From DATKSS01 sp049582065 (GTDB taxonomy: Bacteria > Chloroflexota > Dormibacteria > Dormibacterales > Dormibacteraceae): 9,888 nucleotides of DNA. The notes under the pieces are model-generated. The model had not been told where the DNA came from. It did not search any database and was given only the letters and a program-made list of their open reading frames with translations. Within the stretch, counting starts at the first letter, position 1; the number at the start of each line of letters is the position of its first letter. The position numbers and the translations under genes are program-made. The DNA lies in assembly GCA_049582065.1 (NCBI GenBank), contig JBAUTF010000265.1, forward strand, positions 1-9,888, written 5' to 3'. Of the stretch, positions 1 through 5,200 are shown piece after piece.

Positions 1-162
1 TTGGCTAAAGCCCAGGTAGTAGGGCTGAAGCGGTTGCATTCCGGCCGAGATGAAGAGCGTGCTCGGGTCCGCATGCGGCACCAATGGCGCGCTTGGGAGG
101 ACCAGATGCTCCCGACTCGCGAAATGCTCTAGAAAACGTCTGCGGATCTCGTTCCCGGTCAC
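1..162 (-). CDS. alaS: Alanyl-tRNA synthetase, N-terminal fragment (runs off left edge)
   Basis: Only the first 54 codons are present. The product would charge tRNA(Ala) with alanine in the cytoplasm. The visible protein begins V-T-G-N-E-I-R-R-R-F-L-E-H-F and continues through LVLPSAPLVPHADPSTLF to SAGMQPLQPYYLG. This matches the start of bacterial AlaRS: an EIRxxFLxFF helix, then PSxxLVPxxDPTLLF, then the AGM motif of the class II core. The GTG start at 162 is fixed because the pdxH stop codon (178-180) is in the same frame and no other start lies between them. No strong Shine-Dalgarno is visible, so translation may depend on coupling to pdxH, which ends 15 bases upstream. The SAGMQPL variant differs from the NAGMxQFK form of E. 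coli-type enzymes but is, from memory, seen in other bacterial AlaRS. The editing and C-Ala domains lie outside the window. Confidence 0.88.
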   Translation of the reverse strand, partial: MTGNEIRRRFLEHFASREHLVLPSAPLVPHADPSTLFISAGMQPLQPYYLGFSQ

Positions 163-177
163 GGGGCGGAACTCAGT

Positions 178-774
178 TTAGGGGGCGAGGCGCTCCACGC
201 GCCAAGCGGCGCCCCGGCCGCGGACGTACCGCAGCCGGTCGTGCAGGCGATCCTCGCGGCTTTCCCAGAACTCGATCCAGCGGGGCCGCAGAGCGTAGCC
301 GCCCCAATCGGAAGGCAGCGGGACCTCGCCGGGATGGTTTGAGGCGAGCTCGGCGGCGGCCCTCTCGAGCACATCGCGCGAGGCCACGACCCGGCTCTGG
401 CGTGAGGCCAGCGCCGACAGCTGTGCGCCGCGCGGCCGGCTCCTGAAGTAGGCGAGCGACGCGTCCCGGCTCAACCGGCGGACCGTCCCCGAAACTCTGA
501 CCTGGTGGCGGGTGCCAAACCAGTAAAAGACGATGGCCGCACGGTTGTCATCGGCGAGGTCGCGACCCTTGCGGCTCTCGTAGTTGGAGTAGAACAGGAA
601 TGCTCCGTCCTCTATGCCTTTGAAAAGGACCATCCGCGCCGACGGCCCCGCGCGGCCCGACGTGGCCAGCGCAATTGCGTCGGGTGGCGCCGTGCCGGCC
701 GATTCGGCCTCTCGATACCACCGCCGGAAGAGGACCAGCGGGTCCGACGGCGCCTGCGGCTCGAGCAGCGGCAA
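178..774 (-). CDS. pdxH: Pyridoxamine/pyridoxine 5'-phosphate oxidase
   Basis: FMN-dependent enzyme that oxidises pyridoxine or pyridoxamine 5'-phosphate to pyridoxal 5'-phosphate (PLP) in the cytoplasm. The 198-residue protein has the family signatures in order: S-A-R-M-V-L-F-K (residues 45-52, FMN contact), FYSNYESRKG (61-70), the FYW...RQVRVSGTV-like strand (83-98), YFRSRPRGAQLSALAS (109-124), WGGY (157-160), EFW (168-170), and RLHDR (176-180), whose Arg and His bind substrate phosphate. It is about 20 residues shorter at the N-terminus than the 218-residue E. coli enzyme, in the region that is usually disordered. The start is TTG at 774, supported by GAAGG five bases upstream; a nearer ATG out of frame reads into a stop after four codons. 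It follows the sigma factor gene by 12 bases and precedes alaS by 15, so all three are probably co-transcribed. Confidence 0.95.
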   Translation of the reverse strand: MPLLEPQAPSDPLVLFRRWYREAESAGTAPPDAIALATSGRAGPSARMVLFKGIEDGAFLFYSNYESRKGRDLADDNRAAIVFYWFGTRHQVRVSGTVRRLSRDASLAYFRSRPRGAQLSALASRQSRVVASRDVLERAAAELASNHPGEVPLPSDWGGYALRPRWIEFWESREDRLHDRLRYVRGRGAAWRVERLAP

Positions 775-786
775 GCTAGCCTTCGC

Positions 787-1572
787 TCATGACGCGCCGG
801 CTTCCTCCGGCACGTGCTTGCGCAGCTGTTCGAGGGCGGCTCGCTGGAGCCGCGACACGTGCATCTGGCTGATGCCGAGGCGGCGCGCAATCTCCGACTG
901 GGACATCTGGTCGTAGAAGCGCATGGCCATGATCGCGCGCTCGCGCGGCGTCAGGTGGACCATGGCGCGGTTCAGGACGTCGCGCATCTCGACCCGGTCG
1001 AGCTCCGGGTCAAGGTCCCCGATCTGTTCAGAGACGGCTCGACTGTCTTGCCCGTCTCCAGTCGCGACCGGCTGGTCCAACGAGAGCGGCACGTAAGCGG
1101 GTCCGATTTCAATGGCCTCCGTCACATCGTCGGGCGTGACGCCCAGGCGCTCGGCGAGCTCGGCTACCGTCGGCTCACGTCCGAGCTCGTTCTTCATCTG
1201 CTCGTTGACCCGCACCACCGACTGGTGCAGCTCCTGGAGCCGGCGCGGGAACCTGATCGCGGTGCCCTTGTCGCGGAAATGCCGCTTGATCTCGCCTGCG
1301 ACTGTGAGGGTGGCGAACGTGGTGAACTCGTACCCCAGGTCGGGGTCGAAGCGCTCGATCGCCTTGATCAGGCCGAGGTAGCCGACCTGCACGATGTCGT
1401 CGAGCGGCTCGCCGCGGTTCTGGAACTTGCGCGCGAGGAAATACACGAAATCGTGATACGCATCGACGAGCTGCTCGCGGATGCGCTCACGCTCGGCGGG
1501 GTCTGTGCTGTCCCGGTAGCGGCGATGGAGCGCCCGCAGCTCCTCGCGGGGAATCCGCGGCGATGAGCCCAC
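787..1572 (-). CDS. SigB/SigF-family alternative RNA polymerase sigma factor
   Basis: Sigma-70 group 3 factor (SigB/SigF/SigG type) that directs RNA polymerase to stress or developmental promoters. Three sigma domains are visible in 261 residues. Region 2 (about 35-110) contains LDDIVQVGYLGLIKAIERFD, the core-binding and -10-reading helices, and EFTTFATLTVAGEIKRHFRDK. Region 3 spans about 112-180. Region 4 (about 200-255) holds LTPRERAIMAMRFYDQMSQS and the helix-turn-helix EIARRLGISQMHVSRLQRAA. Region 1.1 is absent, as expected. The start is GTG at 1572: an in-frame TAA lies six bases upstream and no other start codon occurs in the first 20 codons. No Shine-Dalgarno precedes it; the upstream bases are AT-rich (TATTAATTA). 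A leader of 139 bases with two hairpins separates it from the anti-sigma-like gene. Linkage to RsbW-, YtxH- and DUF948-type genes supports the SigB assignment. Confidence 0.93.
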   Translation of the reverse strand: MGSSPRIPREELRALHRRYRDSTDPAERERIREQLVDAYHDFVYFLARKFQNRGEPLDDIVQVGYLGLIKAIERFDPDLGYEFTTFATLTVAGEIKRHFRDKGTAIRFPRRLQELHQSVVRVNEQMKNELGREPTVAELAERLGVTPDDVTEAIEIGPAYVPLSLDQPVATGDGQDSRAVSEQIGDLDPELDRVEMRDVLNRAMVHLTPRERAIMAMRFYDQMSQSEIARRLGISQMHVSRLQRAALEQLRKHVPEEAGAS

Positions 1573-1598
1573 TAATTAATAGACAAGCGCGGCTCCGA

Positions 1599-1617
1599 GG
1601 CCGGATTCAGTCCGGCC
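1599..1617. promoter_or_regulatory. Hairpin in the sigma-gene leader (proximal)
   Basis: GGCCGGA and TCCGGCC form a perfect 7-bp inverted repeat around a 5-base loop, 27-45 bases upstream of the sigma factor GTG. No T-run follows on either strand, so it is not a standard intrinsic terminator. It may shape the leader of the sigma mRNA or stabilise a transcript end. The structure is directly visible; the role is inferred. Confidence 0.4.
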
Positions 1618-1677
1618 GTCACCCCGCGTCCACCTCCAAGCACCTCCCAATCGTCGCATGCAGCCGGGAGGGGGTAC

Positions 1678-1706
1678 CGCGGGGGAGGACGTCGTCCTTC
1701 CCCGCG
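1678..1706. promoter_or_regulatory. Long hairpin just downstream of the anti-sigma-like gene
   Basis: CGCGGGG-G-AGGAC pairs with GTCCT-T-CCCCGCG around a GTC loop. On the plus strand this is 13 continuous pairs with one G-U; on the minus strand the same position is an A-C mismatch. It begins six bases after the stop codon of the RsbW-like gene, within the gap before the sigma gene. It lacks a T-run, so termination would have to be Rho-dependent or partial. It could set the anti-sigma to sigma expression ratio or protect an mRNA 3' end; neither is shown by the sequence. Confidence 0.4.
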
Positions 1707-1711
1707 CTCTC

Positions 1712-2131
1712 TCAGCCTGCCAGGTGCTTGACCATCCGGAAGCGCACGTGACCGGTTCGCGGTTCGACGAGCGGCCGGAAGTCGTCGACGAAGCAGCGGA
1801 TCATCTCGTACGCGAGCCGCTGCAGCTCGGGGTCGACCGCGACCTCGTGCTTGTGCACAGGTAGGACGTTTCCTCTCGGCATGAGGTCCACGTCCACGAC
1901 CAGGGCACGGTCCGTCGCGAAGTAGGTCAGCTGCAGGTCGGCGGCGGTTTCGAGGCCGTCGGCGGCTGCGATCGCGCTGTCGCACGCCTGCGTGAGCGCG
2001 ATGTTGAGCTCGTCGAGGTCGACCAGGCTCAACCCGAGCTGGCCGCCGAGCGTCGTGGCCACCCGCTTGGCGACGGGGATGAACGCCGATGACGCCGGGA
2101 TCTTGAGCTCCGCGAGGTTTCGTTTGGCCAC
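1712..2131 (-). CDS. RsbW-like anti-sigma factor with degenerate GHKL ATPase site
   Basis: A 139-residue protein resembling the RsbW/SpoIIAB anti-sigma kinases that bind SigB/SigF factors and, in the classical switch, phosphorylate an anti-anti-sigma partner. The start matches RsbW (LKIPASSAFIPVAKRVATTL, residues 9-28), and ELNIALTQACDSAIAAAD (41-58) aligns with the RsbW N-box DLKIAVSEACTNAVQHAY. In that alignment the catalytic Glu is Gln48 and the Mg-binding Asn is Ser52. The DxGxG box is not recognisable near D80-D82, nor is the GLGL box before the C-terminal helix. The fold looks kept but ATP binding and kinase activity look lost. The GTG start at 2131 follows the YtxH-like gene by 14 bases, and its Shine-Dalgarno (AGGAA) overlaps that gene's TAG stop. 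Position beside a SigB-like gene supports an anti-sigma role, which remains inferred. Confidence 0.75.
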   Translation of the reverse strand: MAKRNLAELKIPASSAFIPVAKRVATTLGGQLGLSLVDLDELNIALTQACDSAIAAADGLETAADLQLTYFATDRALVVDVDLMPRGNVLPVHKHEVAVDPELQRLAYEMIRCFVDDFRPLVEPRTGHVRFRMVKHLAG

Positions 2132-2145
2132 GGTGTTGTCGGTTC

Positions 2146-2478
2146 CTACTCCTCGCCGTTGGTGGCCTGGCGGACCTTGCGCGCAGCGGCCGACTCGAGC
2201 TCCTCGCGCTTGCGCTTGGCCGCGGCGACGCCGTCCTGGATCGCCTTGCCGACAGGGTGCTCGGGGTCGGTGACCATGTCGCGCGCCTTCTGCGCGGCTT
2301 CCTTCGCCCGCTGCACAGGCTCGCTGCCGCTGAGCTCGATCGTCTTGCTCCTCAGGTTGTCGACCTGGGACCGGCCGGGGCCGGATGCGATGTACGCGCC
2401 CGCGGCCAGGCCGATCAGGCCGCCGAGGATGAACCAGCCGAAACCACCGCCGCCACCGCCGTCTCTCTCATCTGCCAT
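2146..2478 (-). CDS. YtxH-domain small membrane protein
   Basis: A 110-residue protein of the YtxH (general-stress-associated) family; the molecular function of the family is unknown. After a glycine-rich N-terminus (six consecutive Gly, residues 7-12) comes one transmembrane segment, WFILGGLIGLAAGAYIA (about 15-31), with the GGLIGLAAG pattern typical of YtxH proteins. A long charged helix follows (about 38-105; VQRAKEAAQKARDMV, AAAKRKREELESAAARKV). A cytoplasmic amphipathic tail is likely. The ATG at 2478 has a perfect AGGAGG six bases upstream, embedded in the last codons of the preceding DUF948 gene, two bases away. In Bacillus subtilis, ytxG (DUF948) and ytxH are adjacent and under SigB/SigH control (recalled), which matches the arrangement here beside a SigB-like gene. 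Confidence 0.85.
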   Translation of the reverse strand: MADERDGGGGGGFGWFILGGLIGLAAGAYIASGPGRSQVDNLRSKTIELSGSEPVQRAKEAAQKARDMVTDPEHPVGKAIQDGVAAAKRKREELESAAARKVRQATNGEE

Positions 2479-2480
2479 TG

Positions 2481-2804
2481 CTAACCTCCTAATACCGAGC
2501 GAAAAAGGCTCTGGCCGGCCACCTTCACTCCGTGCGCCGCGGCGCCGATGCCGCGGCCCATAGCCGCGGCGCCGCGGCCACCGGTGCGCAGCCCCACGTT
2601 GACGCCCGCCGTGATGTCGTTGACGTTGCCGATCGTCTGGCGCACCTCAGGCAGCGTTTCCTTCATTTCCTCATTGGTGGTGTCCAACAGCTCCTCCACG
2701 GCGCCGAGAGTACCGCGCAGTCTGAACAGGACCGCTGCCAGGGCCAGCGCCACGATCAGGGCGGCGACCCCAAAAGCAATCCACATGAAGCTCTGACCGC
2801 TCAT
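2481..2804 (-). CDS. DUF948 (YtxG-like) membrane-anchored protein
   Basis: A 107-residue protein with one N-terminal transmembrane segment (MWIAFGVAALIVALALAAVL, about residues 7-26). A predicted coiled helix follows (GAVEELLDTTNEEMKETLPEV, within 31-55), and then a segment of repeated 'xxIxxVNxIxxGV' character, as in DUF948 proteins. The C-terminus is Gly/Ala-rich. Biochemical function is unknown; family members are linked to general-stress regulons. The start is ATG at 2804 rather than the longer in-frame alternative at 2915, because the extension is not hydrophobic, would overlap the end of the previous gene, and a SigB-type promoter sits immediately before 2804. It is the first gene of the DUF948-YtxH-RsbW-sigma cassette; its stop lies two bases before the YtxH start and its last codons supply the next gene's Shine-Dalgarno. 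Confidence 0.82.
   Translation of the reverse strand: MSGQSFMWIAFGVAALIVALALAAVLFRLRGTLGAVEELLDTTNEEMKETLPEVRQTIGNVNDITAGVNVGLRTGGRGAAAMGRGIGAAAHGVKVAGQSLFRSVLGG
2485..2490 (-). promoter_or_regulatory. Shine-Dalgarno of the YtxH-like gene
   Basis: AGGAGG with a six-base spacer to the ATG at 2478. It lies within the final codons of the DUF948 gene, so translation of the two is likely coupled. It contrasts with several other genes in the window, which start without a visible Shine-Dalgarno. Confidence 0.85.
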
Positions 2805-2811
2805 CGCTTCA

Positions 2812-2837
2812 ATACCCTTCGACCGGTGGCTGCAAAC
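2812..2837 (-). promoter_or_regulatory. SigB/SigF-type promoter of the stress-sigma cassette
   Basis: On the minus strand GTTTGC (2837-2832), a 14-base spacer, then GGGTAT (2817-2812). This matches the SigB consensus GTTTaa-N12-14-GGGTAT of Bacillus and is close to actinobacterial SigF promoters. It lies in the 46-base gap before the DUF948 gene. Seven bases separate GGGTAT from the ATG, so transcription would begin at or next to the start codon, giving a leaderless mRNA. Direct reading of the motif is firm; use by the sigma factor encoded three genes downstream is inferred. Confidence 0.72.
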
Positions 2838-2850
2838 ACCAATGGCAATC

Positions 2851-3156
2851 TTAGTTGGGCGGTGCCGGGTTGCTTGCGCCTGGCTCCTTCGGATCCCGGC
2901 CGGGGCGAGGCACAAATCGCGCCAGCGGCTGCAGGAACAGGGCGAACAGCACCGCCGGGACCAGGTTGGCCTGTCCCAGGCGCAGCGCCGGGAGCCCCAG
3001 GTAGTCCCACAGCTGGCCGAGACCGAATCCCAACGACGTCACCGCCAGGATGGGCACGTAGGCGCGGCGGCGGAAGGGCAAGAACGCGTAGAACAGCTGC
3101 GAGGTGATGAGCACGGCCAGGACCAGGACGACGAGGCCGGGCGGGATGTACTTCAC
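2851..3156 (-). CDS. Small three-helix membrane protein, unknown function
   Basis: A 101-residue hydrophobic protein that I do not recognise. Three transmembrane segments are likely: PGLVVLVLAVLITSQLFYAF (about residues 6-25), AYVPILAVTSLGFGLGQLW (about 32-50) and ANLVPAVLFALFLQPLARFV (about 63-82). An Arg-rich loop (FRRRAY) follows the first helix, and a Pro-rich polar tail (PRPGRDPKEPGASNPAPPN) ends the protein. The start is GTG at 3156, preceded by GGTGGGGA, a weak Shine-Dalgarno-like run. It sits between the repeat-rich gap after aspS and the SigB-type promoter, so it may be the last gene of the hisS-aspS transcript or have its own promoter. Codon-position bias and the clean helices support a real gene. 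Confidence 0.62.
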   Translation of the reverse strand: MKYIPPGLVVLVLAVLITSQLFYAFLPFRRRAYVPILAVTSLGFGLGQLWDYLGLPALRLGQANLVPAVLFALFLQPLARFVPRPGRDPKEPGASNPAPPN

Positions 3157-3442
3157 TCCCCACCGGCCCTGCGGGCACCTACCCCGCGCCTGGCGCGCGG
3201 GGGCCCCAAGGAGTGGTGAGAAGGTGCTCCCTCCGGACCGCGGGGGTGGGTTGTCCTGAGCGAGCTCAGGTGGGTCCCCTGCCTTGGCTCTCCAAGTCCC
3301 GTATCCGGGGTCCCCGCGAAATCGAAGATTTCGTGGGGCTTTCCAGCGGGCATTTGGTCGGCTTTCCGGACTCCGAGGTCCCTAATGCTGTTCTGTTGGG
3401 CAACGCGCACATCGCCCGCAGCCCTTCGGGAGCCAGCCAATA
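3157..3442. other. Inverted-repeat-rich intergenic region, candidate structured RNA
   Basis: This 286-base gap after aspS holds several strong hairpins and no convincing gene. Visible stems are CCCCGCGC/GCGCGGGG (3182-3202, 8 bp), CCTGAG/CTCAGG with a CGAG loop (3255-3270), CTTGG/CCAAG (3283-3296), a 12-bp stem CCCCGCGAAATC/GATTTCGTGGGG with a GAA loop (3312-3338, one G-U), and GGGCAA/TCGCCC (3398-3417). CTGCGGGC (3169-3176) and GCCCGCAG (3414-3421) are perfect complements 237 bases apart and could close the whole domain, competing with the last hairpin. In Bacillus subtilis the 6S-1 RNA gene lies beside aspS (recalled), but I could not fit this region to the 6S rod, nor to RNase P RNA, tmRNA, SRP RNA or a T-box. 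Strand and identity are unresolved. Confidence 0.4.
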
Positions 3443-5200
3443 TTACAAGCCCGCTTTCTTGGGAGGCACCACCTGGATGTGCAGTTCCTCGAGCTGGCCC
3501 GCATCCACCGGACTGGGGGCACCGAGCATCAGGTCCTGGTGACTCTGAGTCTTCGGGAAGGGCACCACGTCGCGGATGTTGTCGGTGCCCATCAGCACCA
3601 TCATCAATCGATCGATGCCGGGAGCGATGCCTCCGTGCGGCGGCACACCATAGCCGAACGCCTCCAGCAGATGGCCGAAGCGCGATCGGATGGTCGTCTT
3701 GTCGAGTCCTAGGATTTCGAATACGCGCTCCTGCAATGCGGGGTCGTGGATCCGGATGCTTCCGCTTGCGAGCTCAACGCCGTTGACGACGCTGTCGTAG
3801 GCGCGAGCCCGGACGTCCAGGGGACGGTCGTTGATGATGCTCAGGTCTTCGGGCCACGGGGACGTGAAGGGATGGTGGCCGTAGGTGAGCTTTCCCTGGT
3901 CATCTTCCTCGAACAGGTACATCGGGTAGACCCACAGCGGTCGCCACTCACCTTCCTTGACCAGATTTCGGCGTCTGGCGATCTCGCGCCTGAGCAAACC
4001 CATCACGGTCTCCGCTTTGCGGCGCCGGTCGGCCACGAGAAGGACCACGTCCTCGTCGCCGGCTCCCGTGGCGTCCATCACCGCCTCGCGCTCACCTTCC
4101 GTGATGTGCCTGTCCAGCGGCCCAGGGATCCACGCGAGCCCTTTCGCGCCGGCGCTCTTGGCCACCTGCGCCAGCTCATCAAGCTCGCGACGGCTCGCCC
4201 CGCGGCCGCCAGGAAACCGGATGGCGCGCACCACACCACCCTGTTCGATTGCCCCCCGCAGTACCGAGGCGCCCGTCTCACGCAACACCCCGGTCACGTC
4301 GGAGATTTCGAGCTCGTATCGCAGGTCGGGCTTGTCAGTGCCATAGCGAAGCAGTGATTCCTGCATGTCGATCCTCGGAAACGGCGTCACGAGCTCAACC
4401 CCAAGGAGTTCCTTCCAAACACGGGCCCAGAGTCCTTCGATCAGGGTGAAAACGTCTTCCTCGGTGCAGAACGACATCTCCACGTCGAGCTGGGTGATTT
4501 CGACCACGCGGTCTGCGCGAAGATCCTCGTCGCGCAGGCAGCGGGCGATCTGGTAGTAACGCCCGAGGCCGGCGACCATGAGCAGCTGCTTCAACTGCTG
4601 CGGCGATTGGGGCAGGGCGAAGAATTCGCCCGGATGAAGTCGGGACGGAACGATGAAGTCACGCGCTCCTTCGGGCGTGCCCTTGAGCAGCATGGGCGTC
4701 TCGACTTCGACGAACTCGTGCTCGTCCATGTATGCGTGGATGATCTTGGTCAGCTTGTGGCGGGTGACGAGCATGTTCTGCATGCGCGGTCGGCGCAGGT
4801 CGAGGTAGCGGTACTTCAGACGCAAGGACTCGTCCGCATCCAGGTCGTCCTCGATCACGAATGGCGTCGTCTTGGCGACGGAGATGACCTCGACCTCGGC
4901 AGCGGCAACTTCCACGTCGCCCGTCGGCATTCGCGGGTTCTCGGACCCCGCCGGCCGCCGGCCGACCGTCCCTCTCACTCGCACGACGTACTCCGACCTC
5001 AGCTCCGATGCAACGGCATGAGCCTGCGGCGCATTCGCCGGGTTGAACACCACCTGCACCGCGCCCCAGCGGTCGCGCAGATCGATGAAGATGAGGCCAC
5101 CGTGATCGCGGCGGCGGGCGACCCAACCAAAGAGCTCCAACTCGCGGCCCTCGTCCGATACGCGGAGCGATCCGCAGTGCCGGGCGGTGAAGCCGCTCAC
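3443..5200 (-). CDS. aspS: Aspartyl-tRNA synthetase, probably non-discriminating (Asp/Asn)
   Basis: Bacterial-type class II AspRS of 585 residues, the usual length. An N-terminal OB fold reads the anticodon (GWVARRRDHGGLIFIDLRD, 25-43). The catalytic core follows with LKYRYLDLRRP (128-138), FALPQSPQQLKQLLM (194-208), motif 2 CLRDEDLRADR (221-231), a GAD insertion (about 290-420), HHPFTSP (442-448) and motif 3 GIAPGIDRLMMVL (524-536). His33 and Gly85 align with H31 and G82 of the Pseudomonas enzyme, which charges both tRNA(Asp) and tRNA(Asn); E. coli has Leu and Lys. Motif 2 reads RVVEIT where RQPEFT is usual, placing Ile235 at the adenine-stacking Phe. Start is GTG at 5200, overlapping the hisS stop as GTGA; a longer reading to 5809 only shadows hisS. 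Co-transcription with hisS is likely. Confidence 0.97.
   Translation of the reverse strand: MSGFTARHCGSLRVSDEGRELELFGWVARRRDHGGLIFIDLRDRWGAVQVVFNPANAPQAHAVASELRSEYVVRVRGTVGRRPAGSENPRMPTGDVEVAAAEVEVISVAKTTPFVIEDDLDADESLRLKYRYLDLRRPRMQNMLVTRHKLTKIIHAYMDEHEFVEVETPMLLKGTPEGARDFIVPSRLHPGEFFALPQSPQQLKQLLMVAGLGRYYQIARCLRDEDLRADRVVEITQLDVEMSFCTEEDVFTLIEGLWARVWKELLGVELVTPFPRIDMQESLLRYGTDKPDLRYELEISDVTGVLRETGASVLRGAIEQGGVVRAIRFPGGRGASRRELDELAQVAKSAGAKGLAWIPGPLDRHITEGEREAVMDATGAGDEDVVLLVADRRRKAETVMGLLRREIARRRNLVKEGEWRPLWVYPMYLFEEDDQGKLTYGHHPFTSPWPEDLSIINDRPLDVRARAYDSVVNGVELASGSIRIHDPALQERVFEILGLDKTTIRSRFGHLLEAFGYGVPPHGGIAPGIDRLMMVLMGTDNIRDVVPFPKTQSHQDLMLGAPSPVDAGQLEELHIQVVPPKKAGL

Noticed and set aside
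814..1566. Long plus-strand open frame (250 codons) opposite the sigma factor gene
   Set aside because: It is the antisense shadow of a clearly recognisable sigma factor in GC-rich DNA; the translation shows no family features.
2814..2819. GAAGGG-like run read as a Shine-Dalgarno for the DUF948 gene
   Set aside because: The spacing is long (10 bases) and the bases are better explained as the GGGTAT -10 element of a 14-spaced SigB-type promoter.
2805..2915. 37-codon upstream extension of the DUF948 gene
   Set aside because: It would overlap the preceding gene, is polar and unlike the family, and contains the SigB-type promoter.
3223..3239. GGTCCGGAGGGAGCACC on the minus strand, resembling the SRP RNA tip
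   Set aside because: The tetraloop and the symmetric internal-loop bases of SRP RNA do not match, and no flanking helix pairs around it.
3153..3440. 95-codon minus-strand frame in the gap after aspS
   Set aside because: No family resemblance, overlaps strong hairpins and the next gene's start, and composition looks non-coding.
3157..3442. RNase P RNA, tmRNA, 6S RNA or T-box leader in this gap
   Set aside because: None of the conserved RNase P (GAGGAAAGTCC), tmRNA end or T-box (GGTGGTACCGCG) sequences occurs, and the hairpins do not form the single rod of 6S RNA.
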